A stretch of DNA of 20,320 bases from JBEKTY01 sp049515555 (GTDB lineage Bacteria; Planctomycetota; Planctomycetia; Pirellulales; Thermoguttaceae): NCBI GenBank assembly GCA_049515555.1, contig JBEKTY010000148.1, positions 1 through 20,320 of the forward strand, given 5' to 3'. The notes under the pieces were generated by a model, which saw only the letters and a program-made list of their open reading frames with translations, did not search any database and had not been told where the DNA came from. The position numbers were made by a program, and so were the translations under genes. How positions within the stretch are numbered: the stretch's first letter is position 1; each line of letters begins with the position of its first letter. Below, piece by piece: positions 13,664 through 20,320 of the stretch.

Positions 13664-13692
13664 TTGCCGCCGGGGCCTGGTTGTGATAGCAT
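13664..13692 (+). promoter_or_regulatory. Weak candidate promoter
   Basis: TTGCCG (13664-13669), 17-bp spacer, TAGCAT (13687-13692), four of six matches in each box. It would drive a short transcript ending at the terminator near 13842-13880. Confidence 0.3.
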
Positions 13693-13743
13693 TGAGTGAA
13701 CGGTTGACAGCTTGCTACCGCACCGAGAAACGGAGGGGCAACC

Positions 13744-13773
13744 ATGCAAGATCCCCCGGCTGGTGTACTGTGA
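13744..13773 (+). CDS. Possible 9-residue leader peptide with overlapping hairpin
   Basis: ATG 13744 follows a strong GGAGGGG site (13732-13738) with good spacing and encodes MQDPPAGVL before TGA 13771-13773. The stop codon overlaps the 5' arm of a 7-bp hairpin, GAGGAGC (13772-13778) with GCTCCTC (13788-13794). A ribosome on this ORF would disturb the hairpin, as in leader-peptide control, but no regulated gene follows closely. It may be chance. Confidence 0.2.
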   Translation: MQDPPAGVL

Positions 13774-13841
13774 GGAGCGGCCCGGCTGCTCCTCAGGTCG
13801 TGGTGTTCTGACAACCCTTTTTCACAACTCAAGTCGAGCTA

Positions 13842-13879
13842 GGGCCCCGGTCAAGTTGGCCGGGGCCCGGCCGTTTCTT
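13842..13879 (+). terminator. GC-rich terminator-like hairpin
   Basis: GGGCCCCGGTC (13842-13852) pairs with GGCCGGGGCCC (13858-13868) over 11 bp with one G-U pair and a 5-nt loop. It is followed after a few bases by TTTCTT (13874-13879). The T-tract is short and offset. Confidence 0.5.
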
Positions 13880-13921
13880 GGGAACTTGACACCTGGCGCC
13901 CAGCCGCTAAACTGCGACGAT

Positions 13922-14045
13922 GTAACCGTTCACGAGGCGCGTCACGGTAGCAGGCACACTCCGTGTGCCGTCCGCTGAAGCGGAAGCAGATGTGGCGGAC
14001 GGCACACGGAGTGTGCCTGCTACTCTCCATGCCGTGAACGGTTAC
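13922..14045. mobile_element. 124-bp MITE, probably IS66-family, with target duplication
   Basis: Terminal inverted repeats GTAACCGTTCACG (13922-13934) and CGTGAACGGTTAC (14033-14045) are exact. The 8-bp sequence GCGACGAT sits directly outside both ends (13914-13921 and 14046-14053), a perfect target duplication. Inside are 29-bp perfect inverted arms (13947-13975 and 13995-14023), opening GTAGCAGGCACACTCCGTG, around a 19-nt loop. Ends starting GTAA and 8-bp duplications are hallmarks of IS66-family elements. No transposase is encoded, so it is non-autonomous. It inserted 30 bp upstream of the next gene's start codon. Confidence 0.88.
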
Positions 14046-14082
14046 GCGACGATAGACAACCCTCTCTCCAAGGAGTCCCGGC

Positions 14083-14982
14083 ATGAACATGGCCATGAAC
14101 CGACGCAGTTTCCTGCAAGCGGCCGCAGCGGCCGGCGCCGCGCTGCGCCTGGGGGCATCGGCTTCCGCCGAGCCTGCCCAGGGCGCCGCCTCCGCTACCC
14201 CGCATGGCGACAGCCTTGGCTGGCGCCTGTCCAACACCTGCTATACTTTCAACTCGTTGTGCTTCTTTGACGCCGTGCAAAAGACCGCCGCATTGAACGT
14301 TCGATACGCGGAAGGCTTCTCCTGGCAGCCGGTCAGCAAGAACCGCGGCGACGGCCAGATGAACGAAACGATGCCCGCGGCGCTGCGCAAGCGGGTGAAG
14401 CAACGCCTGAACGACCTGGGCCTGAAGCTCCTGAGCTGCTACATGGCCGACCTTCCCAACAACGAGGCCGCGGCGCGAAAGAAGTTCGAGTTCGGCAAGG
14501 ACCTGGGCATGGAGTATTTCGTCTCCGAGCCGGCGCCGGCCGCGATGGACCTCATGGAGAAGCTCTGCGACGAGTACGGGATCTCGATCGCCATCCACAA
14601 CCATCCCAAGCCTTCGTCGGTGTACTGGAATCCCGAGAAGATTGTCGAGGTGACCAAAGGCCGAACGAAGCGCCTTGGCGCCTGCTGCGATACCGGCCAC
14701 TGGGTCCGCTCAGGACTGAAACCGGTCGACTGCCTGAAGCTGTTGGAGGGCCGGATCATTAGCTTCCATCTTAAGGACGTCGACGAGTTCGGCAAGGTTG
14801 GCGGCGAGGAGGTTCCGTGGGGTACGGGCAAGAGCGACGTGGCGGGAATCCTCAAGGAAGTCCGCCGGCAAGGGATCAAGCCGGTGATCGCCATCGAGTA
14901 CGAGCGCCAGGGAGACACCCTGCCCGCCCTTCGGCAATGCATCGCTTTCTACGAAAAGACGGCCGTCGAGCTGGGCGGATAG
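14083..14982 (+). CDS. Tat-exported sugar phosphate isomerase/epimerase-like TIM-barrel protein
   Basis: 299 residues from ATG 14083, with AAGGAG at 14070-14075. A Tat signal (NRRSFLQAAAAAGAALRLGA, residues 6-25) predicts folded export, probably with a metal. The AP-endonuclease-2-type xylose-isomerase-like barrel follows, with all expected metal ligands: Glu149 (VSEP), His174 (IHNHPKP), Asp203 (CCDTGHW), His229 (SFHLKDV) and Glu272 (IAIEYE). The exact sugar cannot be deduced; related proteins include hydroxypyruvate isomerase and inosose dehydratase types. A MITE ends 37 bp upstream, so native promoter elements may have been displaced. It lies in a block of exported carbohydrate-related genes. 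Confidence 0.88.
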   Translation: MNMAMNRRSFLQAAAAAGAALRLGASASAEPAQGAASATPHGDSLGWRLSNTCYTFNSLCFFDAVQKTAALNVRYAEGFSWQPVSKNRGDGQMNETMPAALRKRVKQRLNDLGLKLLSCYMADLPNNEAAARKKFEFGKDLGMEYFVSEPAPAAMDLMEKLCDEYGISIAIHNHPKPSSVYWNPEKIVEVTKGRTKRLGACCDTGHWVRSGLKPVDCLKLLEGRIISFHLKDVDEFGKVGGEEVPWGTGKSDVAGILKEVRRQGIKPVIAIEYERQGDTLPALRQCIAFYEKTAVELGG

Positions 14983-15094
14983 GTTTGCCGGCTCTCCCGC
15001 CTGGAGATCGCCGGGCGCCACGCCGGCGCGAACTGGCAGCGTGCATGAAAGACCCCGTTGCAGAGGCCGCCGGCCGAAAAAATCCGGCCTTCGC

Positions 15095-15122
15095 TTGCAA
15101 TGGCCGCACGTTGGATTACACT
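15095..15122 (+). promoter_or_regulatory. Candidate promoter for the SGNH hydrolase gene
   Basis: TTGCAA (15095-15100), 16-bp spacer, TACACT (15117-15122). Predicted start near 15129, about 65 nt before the GTG start at 15195. Confidence 0.5.
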
Positions 15123-15194
15123 TGACCGCGTCGCGAGCGTGGATCGGTTCCACGGTAGCCGTCGATGATGAGTGTCAAATGAAGGAGGTGTGGC

Positions 15195-15908
15195 GTGGCG
15201 TTCGTCGCAAAGCTGTTCGCGGTGGCTCTGGCGTTGGTAGGCCCGGCTCCGGCCGACTGCCCCAAGGAATTGCAGATCAAGGCCGGCGATCAAATCGTGG
15301 CCATGGGCGACTCGATCACCGCGGGCGGAGGATACCTGCGCGATATTGATGCGGTGTTGGCCCAACAGTATCCCGACTTGAAGATCCCCAAGGTGATCAA
15401 CAAGGGGATCAGCGGCCAGAAGGCCGAGGACCTGGTGCAGCGGTTCGCCAGGGACGTGCTGCAGCTCAAGCCGGCCTTCGTGACCATCAACATCGGCATC
15501 AACGACGTGTGGCACCGCCTGGGCAAGCCCCACGATGAGAAGGTGCTGGCCGCCTACCAGGAAAACGTGGCCAAGATGGTCGATGAGGCACAGAAGGCGG
15601 GCATCAAGGTCATTCTGCTGACGCCCACCGTCATTCAGGAAGACGCCAGCGCGGAGGGCAACAAGCGGCTGACGCTGTACGTGGAAGCCCAAAAGAAGAT
15701 CGCCGCCGAAAAGAGATGCCAACTGGTCGATCTGCACTGCATGTTCCTGACGGCCCTGAAGCAGAAACCGGCCGACCAAAAGGGCAAGAACTGGCTTACC
15801 GGCGACGGCGTACACATGAAACCGCTGGGCGATGCCATCATGGCTACCGGTGTGCTGCGAGCGCTGGGCGTACCGGACGCGAAGATCGCGGCTGCCACTG
15901 CCCGATAG
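15195..15908 (+). CDS. Exported SGNH/GDSL-family hydrolase (probable esterase)
   Basis: 237 residues from GTG 15195, preceded by an AAGGAGGTG ribosome site. A short signal peptide (about 1-20, MAFVAKLFAVALALVGPAPA) precedes the SGNH fold. Catalytic blocks are clear: Ser40 in AMGDSITAGGGY, Gly74 in NKGISGQ, Asn103 in INIGINDVW, and Asp204/His207 in GDGVHMKPLG. Family members hydrolyse ester bonds, often acetyl groups on polysaccharides, which fits the sugar-related neighbours; the substrate is not shown by sequence. The gene converges on the hypothetical protein gene across a large palindrome that may terminate both transcripts. Confidence 0.9.
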   Translation: MAFVAKLFAVALALVGPAPADCPKELQIKAGDQIVAMGDSITAGGGYLRDIDAVLAQQYPDLKIPKVINKGISGQKAEDLVQRFARDVLQLKPAFVTINIGINDVWHRLGKPHDEKVLAAYQENVAKMVDEAQKAGIKVILLTPTVIQEDASAEGNKRLTLYVEAQKKIAAEKRCQLVDLHCMFLTALKQKPADQKGKNWLTGDGVHMKPLGDAIMATGVLRALGVPDAKIAAATAR

Positions 15909-15940
15909 GAGATCGCGTCAGAATAACTTTCGTTGTGGCC

Positions 15941-16024
15941 GGTCTCCGACCGAGCCACGCCGCCGACCGAAGGTCTCCTTATTCGCGGAGACCTTCGGTC
16001 GGGCTGCGGCGGGGTCGGGAGACC
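15941..16024. repeat. Large palindromic repeat between convergent genes
   Basis: Arms 15941-15978 and 15987-16024 flank an 8-nt loop. The inner 16 bp, CCGACCGAAGGTCTCC and its complement, pair perfectly and the outer GGTCTCC ends pair over 7 bp; the middle is imperfect. Each arm also has a near-inverted internal structure, so it resembles a REP doublet. It sits between two converging stop codons and may act as a bidirectional terminator despite lacking T-runs. Confidence 0.75.
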
Positions 16025-16040
16025 CGCGCCGAACTGCAGG

Positions 16041-17621
16041 CTACTGCTTCTGCCCCGCGGCCGCCGGCACGCGGACGGCCAGGTCGTCCCAGTCCTCCGC
16101 CCCCTTGCGGTCGCCCACGCCCTTGCCGCCGTCGTCCTTGCCGTTGACGCCCACGCTGTAGAGCAGGTAGCCGCCGCCTTCCGGCCGGTAATGCAGCTCT
16201 GAGGCACTGAAGATGTCCTTGGGAACCGCCGCGGCGTACTGGGGCGCCAGGTCCGCGAGCTTCGCCGGGTACGAGCCGTGGTCGGCGTGATACGCGGCCA
16301 GGGCGAAGGCCAGCCTGTTCAGCTCGAACTGCATCACGCCACGGTCCTCGGCGTTGGCGGCCGACGAAATGCCCGGCACAAGCAGGGACACAAAGACCTG
16401 GCCGATCCGCTCGGAAATGGCGTTTCGCGGGCCGCTTAGCATCGACAGCCCCAGCGATTTCCAGTCCCTGGTCGCCTCGGCCAGTTTGCGGATGTCGCCG
16501 TCGATCTTGCCCAGGGCCGCTCGGCGCTCGGCCGGCGTGGGCTTGCCGTAGGCGTCGGCCACCCGATCGTACCAGGAGTTGCCCATGCGAAGCACCTGGT
16601 CCCAGTCGACCCCCGTACCGGCCGCTGTGTCGAACAGCGACTTGAATGCAACCTTGGGTCTGCTGACGCCAGCCAACTCGGCCAGTAAAGTTAACCCTTG
16701 CCGGGCGACAATTCGCACTTCGTCAAGGTACATGAACCGCTCGGCCACGTCGATCTTGCCAGCCATCTTGGGCAGCGGCGGCAGTTTGTCGAGATCGGCC
16801 CGCATTCTGGCAATCTGGTCTCGTGTGAGCCGCGCGTGCTGCAACAAGGCCTGGTCCCCGGCACAGGCCGTCGCGTCCACGGCAATGGCGACCAATGCGT
16901 TGACCAACGTCGGCCCTTGGCCGGTCAACCTTGCCAAACGATGGCAGGCCAGCAGATCCTCCCACGCCTCGGCTATTCTGCCCTCATCCGCATGCAGCAT
17001 CGCCCGCGCAGTCAAGGCCCGCGCAGCTTCCCGGTGTTGGTCCACGGCCGGCAAAAGAGCGGCGATTACAGAGCCATCCCCCGAGATGAGCGGATCGTAA
17101 CGCCGCGGGCACTTCGAGGCCGCGACCAACAATGCCAGGGGTTTCTCGTTGGCGGCCAGCCAGCCGGCCAGCATGGGGAATTCCTTCTTCGACCAGGGGC
17201 GCTTCATGGCCTGAGTCTGTTGTTTCCAAAGCAATTCGCGCCCTTTCTCGCCGGCCCCGGCGGCGGGCTTCTCCGCGTCCTTTAATCCCTTCGAGTACTG
17301 GTCGAGCCTGACGTAGTAGTCGCCCTTCTCGGGGAGCGGCTCGATGTCGAGCATCTTGCAATACTGGTCGCGATACCTCGGGCCGATCTCGCCGGGCCCC
17401 ATGGCCTTCAGGAAAGGCACGGCCGCGTTGTTCTCCGGCGTAACGCCCGCCCGGAAGCGCTGATTGAGCGCGGCGACGTAATCCACATAGCCGTCTTTGC
17501 GCAAGGGCTCGGTGATGTACGTCGTCGGCTTGGAGATCGTTATGGCGACGTAGGGTTTCGGGGGATCTGCCCACGCCAGTATCGCCGCCAGTCCGATCGC
17601 CGAAATCTGCGTCAGTCCCAT
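16041..17621 (-). CDS. Exported planctomycete hypothetical protein
   Basis: 526 residues from ATG 17621, with a strong GAGGAGGTG site 5 nt upstream. The first 17 residues (MGLTQISAIGLAAILAW) look like a signal peptide with cleavage after AWA. The body is largely helical with no catalytic motif I recognise. Near the C-terminus (about 430-499) the pattern LAFALAAYHADHGSYPAKL, then VPKDIFSASELHYR, then GYLLYSVGVNGKDDGG, recurs in many planctomycete hypothetical proteins and resembles the C-terminal part of pseudopilin-like proteins, though no prepilin N-terminus is present. Function unknown. It is transcribed divergently from the TIM-barrel gene at 17892 and convergently with the SGNH hydrolase gene. 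Confidence 0.85.
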   Translation of the reverse strand: MGLTQISAIGLAAILAWADPPKPYVAITISKPTTYITEPLRKDGYVDYVAALNQRFRAGVTPENNAAVPFLKAMGPGEIGPRYRDQYCKMLDIEPLPEKGDYYVRLDQYSKGLKDAEKPAAGAGEKGRELLWKQQTQAMKRPWSKKEFPMLAGWLAANEKPLALLVAASKCPRRYDPLISGDGSVIAALLPAVDQHREAARALTARAMLHADEGRIAEAWEDLLACHRLARLTGQGPTLVNALVAIAVDATACAGDQALLQHARLTRDQIARMRADLDKLPPLPKMAGKIDVAERFMYLDEVRIVARQGLTLLAELAGVSRPKVAFKSLFDTAAGTGVDWDQVLRMGNSWYDRVADAYGKPTPAERRAALGKIDGDIRKLAEATRDWKSLGLSMLSGPRNAISERIGQVFVSLLVPGISSAANAEDRGVMQFELNRLAFALAAYHADHGSYPAKLADLAPQYAAAVPKDIFSASELHYRPEGGGYLLYSVGVNGKDDGGKGVGDRKGAEDWDDLAVRVPAAAGQKQ

Positions 17622-17673
17622 CGTGCACCTCCTCGGCCGGCTGCCCGACCGGAATGTTGGTATGCCGTGTTTC

Positions 17674-17701
17674 ATTGTACCGCGGGCTGCGCCGTGCGAA
17701 A
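17674..17701 (-). promoter_or_regulatory. Candidate promoter for the exported hypothetical protein
   Basis: Minus strand: -10 TACAAT (17679-17674) with a weak -35 TTTCGC (17701-17696) and a 16-bp spacer. It lies about 50 nt upstream of ATG 17621. Confidence 0.4.
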
Positions 17702-17891
17702 GACCTTGGCCGCCGGGGGTGGCCGCGGCCGCTGCGCAGCCCAGGTTGGGACCAGAGTCGCGCAACAGTGCCTTGCCAGGATGTATGACACTGGACAACC
17801 GGCGGCGCCTGAAGTACCCTGAGTGCTCTTAGCTCACAACCAGGCTGGGAGGCCCGCTCCCGGCGAAACTCCAGACAACGAGGAGAACGCA

Positions 17892-18812
17892 ATGCGAAGT
17901 GCAAGTCGAAGGTGGTCGGTACCGGGCTTGGCCTTGGCGGCCCTCACGGGATGGCAGTGCGCCGCCGCCTCGGCGGCCGACAGCGCGGCCGGCGCCCCGG
18001 CACTGCCCAATCCCTTCTACGCCTATTGCGTGGGCATCGGCACCGATCAGCAATCCGGCACCCTCAAGGCCCAGCTCGAGCTGGCCCCCATGCTGGCAGA
18101 GCTGGGCTACGCGGGGATGGCCCACGTCGGGCTGGGCGGGGCCATGGAGTTGCTCCAGACCCTCGAAGAGCGCAAAGAGAAGCTGCTGGCCGTGTACACC
18201 GACCTCATTGTCGATCCGGGCGACCGCGGCTACGATCCGCAGCTCAAACAGCTTATCCCGAAGCTCAAAGGGCACGGCACACTGGTGTGGCTGGTGGTCG
18301 GCACAAGGAAATACAAGCCGTCGTCGACCGCGGGCGATGAGCGGGCCGTCGAGCTATTGCGGGAAATCGCCGACATCGCCAAGCAATCCGGCGTGGCGGT
18401 CTCGCTGTATCCGCACAAGGGCTGCTACGCCGAGCGGATGGAAGACGTAGTGCGGCTGGCGAAGAAGACCGATCGGCCCAACGTCGGCGTGACGTTCACC
18501 TTCTGCCATTTCCTGGCCGTCGACGACGCCCAGAACCTGGACCGCGTGCTGAAGATGGCCCGGCCTTACCTGACGATGGTCACCATCAACGGCACCTCGG
18601 GCTACGCTTCAGGGAACCTCGCCAGTTGGATTCAAGTGTTGGGCGAAGGCACCTTCGACGTCGGCGCCGTGCTCAAGGCCCTGCGGAAGCTGGACTACCG
18701 CGGACCGATCGGCATCATCGCCTACGGCATCAAGGGCGATCGCCGCGCGATTCTCAGCCGCTCGATCCAGGCCTGGAAGAAGCTCTCGGCCGATGCGGCG
18801 GCCGGGCAGTAG
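17892..18812 (+). CDS. Exported TIM-barrel sugar isomerase/epimerase-like protein with diverged metal site
   Basis: 306 residues from ATG 17892, with GAGGAG at 17879-17884. A Sec-type signal peptide (about 1-29) ends near AAASA. The rest is a xylose-isomerase-like TIM barrel: YAGMAHVG strand, LLREIADIAKQSGVAVSLYP, then DRPNVGVTFTFCHFLAVDD and GPIGIIAYGIKGD. Only some usual metal ligands are visible: His175 (SLYPHKG) and His206 (FCHF). The strand that usually gives FHxKD reads TINGT, and the final IExE reads IIAYG, so typical metal-dependent chemistry is doubtful. I recall a planctomycete subfamily with this same pattern, so it is probably ancestral to that group rather than damage. The next gene starts 75 bp downstream on the same strand: a likely operon. 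Confidence 0.85.
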   Translation: MRSASRRWSVPGLALAALTGWQCAAASAADSAAGAPALPNPFYAYCVGIGTDQQSGTLKAQLELAPMLAELGYAGMAHVGLGGAMELLQTLEERKEKLLAVYTDLIVDPGDRGYDPQLKQLIPKLKGHGTLVWLVVGTRKYKPSSTAGDERAVELLREIADIAKQSGVAVSLYPHKGCYAERMEDVVRLAKKTDRPNVGVTFTFCHFLAVDDAQNLDRVLKMARPYLTMVTINGTSGYASGNLASWIQVLGEGTFDVGAVLKALRKLDYRGPIGIIAYGIKGDRRAILSRSIQAWKKLSADAAAGQ

Positions 18813-18887
18813 CATTTGCGGAGTGCGTCGCGACCGGCCAGCGCGGCCGGCCGGCACATCGGGCCACGTTGCCAGGAGCAGGCTATC

Positions 18888-20111
18888 GTGTCAGAAAACA
18901 ATTCGGTCAGTCGTCGGGACTTCATCCGGGGCGCAGCGGCAACGGGAGCGGCGTTCGGCCTGCCGCTGGCCGCGCATTGCGCATTCGGGGCCGACAACGC
19001 GGCGGCTGCCCGCCGCCGCCCCGAGGTCGCCGCTATTTACTGTCCCCTGTGGCATCGCTACGACCACATGGACGCCTGGCACGGCTACGGCTGGTGCGAG
19101 TGGGAACTCCTCAAGACCGCCCCCCCGCGTTTCCCCGGCCACCGTCAGCCGCTGCGTCCTTCGTGGGGCTTCTTCGATGAAGCGGACCCCAAATGGTCGC
19201 AACGGGAGATCGAGCTGGCCGCCGACAGCGGTATCGACGTGTTCTTGTTCGACTGGTACTGGTACTCGGGCGTGCGGCTCATGGAAGAGGCCCTGGAGAA
19301 GGGCTTCCTCAAGGCCCCCAACCGCGGCCGCCTGAAGTTCGCCCTGATGTGGGCCAACCACCTCTGGAGCGACTACTTCCCCGCGCCCTACGACAAGCCG
19401 TGGAACTCTTGGCTCCCCATCCGCCACTCGTGCGCCGACCTGGCGCGGGTAATCGACTACTCGATCGAGCACTACTTTCGCCAGCCGAACTACTGGCGGG
19501 TGGGCGACCGGCTGTTCTTCAGCCTTTTCGTCCCGCAAGACTTCATCCGACAACTGGGCGGCCCGCTCCAGACCCGCTCGCTCCTGGCCGATATCGACGG
19601 CAAGCTCAAGCGGGCCGGTTTGCCGCCTATGCACTGGAACGCCATGCTCTGGAGTCCGCAGCAGGCGGCCCCATGTCTGGAGGCCGGGTTCCATTCGACG
19701 ACGACCTACAACGTCACCGACAGCGGCAAGACCGCGCCCAACCTGACTCAAGACTACGAGGATCTGATCCACGCCCACACGCGGGCGTGGCAGGCCATGG
19801 CCGGCACGCCGCTGCCGCACTGCCCGGTGGTCACGATGGGCTGGGACGTCACGCCGCGCTGTGAGCACAACGTGCCTTTCCCCTTCGCCAAGCCCCGCTA
19901 TCCTTACGGCCACGTCGTCGTCGGCAACACGCCCGAGCGATTCGGTCGCCTGTGCCAGCTCGCGGCCGAGCACGTTGCCGCCGACTCCCAGCGGCCTCCG
20001 GCGATCTTCGTCAACGCCTGGAATGAATGGACGGAAGGCTCGTACCTCCTGCCGGAGGAGAAACACGGCACGGCCTACCTCAAGGCGCTGCAACAGGCGC
20101 TTCACGGTTAG
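18888..20111 (+). CDS. Tat-exported WbsX / GH99-like protein
   Basis: 407 residues from GTG 18888, with AGGAG at 18874-18878. A Tat signal (VSRRDFIRGAAATGAAFGLP, residues 7-26) is followed by a WbsX-type domain (Pfam Glyco_tran_WbsX, related to GH99): AAIYCPLWHRYDHMDAWHGY, GWCEWELL (68-75), GIDVFLFDWYWYSG (115-128), FALMWANHLW (151-160) and the diagnostic C-terminal NAWNEWTEGSYLLPE (376-390). WbsX proteins are annotated as glycosyltransferases in O-antigen loci, but Tat export makes an extracytoplasmic glycosidase or mannan-active enzyme more plausible here. It probably forms an operon with the preceding TIM-barrel gene, pointing to degradation or remodelling of a polysaccharide. Confidence 0.88.
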   Translation: MSENNSVSRRDFIRGAAATGAAFGLPLAAHCAFGADNAAAARRRPEVAAIYCPLWHRYDHMDAWHGYGWCEWELLKTAPPRFPGHRQPLRPSWGFFDEADPKWSQREIELAADSGIDVFLFDWYWYSGVRLMEEALEKGFLKAPNRGRLKFALMWANHLWSDYFPAPYDKPWNSWLPIRHSCADLARVIDYSIEHYFRQPNYWRVGDRLFFSLFVPQDFIRQLGGPLQTRSLLADIDGKLKRAGLPPMHWNAMLWSPQQAAPCLEAGFHSTTTYNVTDSGKTAPNLTQDYEDLIHAHTRAWQAMAGTPLPHCPVVTMGWDVTPRCEHNVPFPFAKPRYPYGHVVVGNTPERFGRLCQLAAEHVAADSQRPPAIFVNAWNEWTEGSYLLPEEKHGTAYLKALQQALHG

Positions 20112-20124
20112 CCGGGGAATAAAC

Positions 20125-20200
20125 GGGGTCGGGTCTCATTTCTATTCTATTCCAAGGCGAGCAAACGCGAACAAACCGCCGGAAAATGAGACCCGACCTG
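20125..20200. repeat. REP-like inverted repeat with GGGTCTCATTT arms
   Basis: GGTCGGGTCTCATTT (20127-20141) and AAATGAGACCCGACC (20184-20198) are exact 15-bp inverted copies separated by 42 nt. It lies just after the WbsX-like stop codon. The sequence family differs from the other palindromes in the window. Confidence 0.75.
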
Positions 20201-20311
20201 GGTGGGTGAGAACTGGTCTGGTGTCATTTGGCGGTTTTTGTTCCATTGATGTCTTTTGTTGTGGCGCGGTTGCCACGCAAGCCGTCGAGGTTTTCGCATG
20301 GAGGTGCTCTG

Positions 20312-20320
20312 ATGCCAGCC
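20312..20320 (+). CDS. Start of a further gene, cut by the window end
   Basis: ATG 20312 follows GGAGGTG (20300-20306) at good spacing; only three codons (MPA) are visible. It follows a REP-like repeat. The product cannot be known from this window. Confidence 0.4.

Noticed and set aside
12582..13832. 416-residue open frame on the minus strand
   Set aside because: It is antisense to the radical SAM gene and runs through the 13444-13508 repeat; composition is not protein-like.
13712..13978. 88-residue open frame on the plus strand
   Set aside because: It ends inside the MITE arm and crosses a terminator-like hairpin; there is no ribosome site for it.

Overview
The window is high-GC DNA that is most likely chromosomal and planctomycete (Pirellulales-like). 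The clues are an LEDRxLLS-type N-terminal motif on a large secreted protein, several Tat- or Sec-exported sugar-metabolism proteins including two TIM-barrel isomerase-like proteins, many hypothetical proteins of planctomycete style, and a high density of REP-like palindromes and heptamer repeats. The species cannot be named from the sequence alone.

1-2835 is the right end of an integrated mobile element. It holds the 3' end of a phage-like gene, three closely spaced hairpins (one a strong terminator), a poorly coding stretch with inverted and direct repeats, an excisionase-like HTH gene and a convergent tyrosine recombinase. The element ends inside the anticodon loop of a tRNA-Pro(CGG) gene. 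Only the 5' half of that tRNA remains here, with its own promoter now pointing into the integrase gene.

2836-6518 is host DNA with two convergent genes for exported proteins. One is a signal-peptide protein with a secretin-like segment, whose 3' end carries a 38-bp tandem duplication. The other is a 638-residue protein with three 101-residue Ig-like repeats and a C-terminal G1 (eqolisin) peptidase domain.

6519-13409 has a cobalamin or methyl-transfer flavour. On the minus strand are a UroD/MtaA-type methyltransferase homologue with an HxC...C zinc site and, about 0.9 kb upstream, a histidine kinase / OmpR-type regulator / DUF1638 operon. Divergent from the operon is a radical SAM protein with a probable B12-binding domain. 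The spacers (7536-8445 and 11052-11594) contain no convincing gene but hold heptamer arrays and REP-like palindromes. A GGGACAGTCCC palindrome pair lies inside the DUF1638 reading frame.

13410-14082 is a non-coding, repeat-rich stretch with a double-hairpin repeat, a possible small transcript, a terminator, and a 124-bp MITE with 13-bp terminal inverted repeats starting GTAA and an exact 8-bp target duplication, as expected for the IS66 family.

14083-20111 is a carbohydrate-related block: a Tat-exported TIM-barrel isomerase/epimerase, an SGNH hydrolase, an exported hypothetical protein on the opposite strand, a second exported TIM-barrel protein with a diverged metal site, and a Tat-exported WbsX/GH99-like protein. 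The last two probably form an operon. The window ends with another REP-like inverted repeat and the start codon of a further gene.
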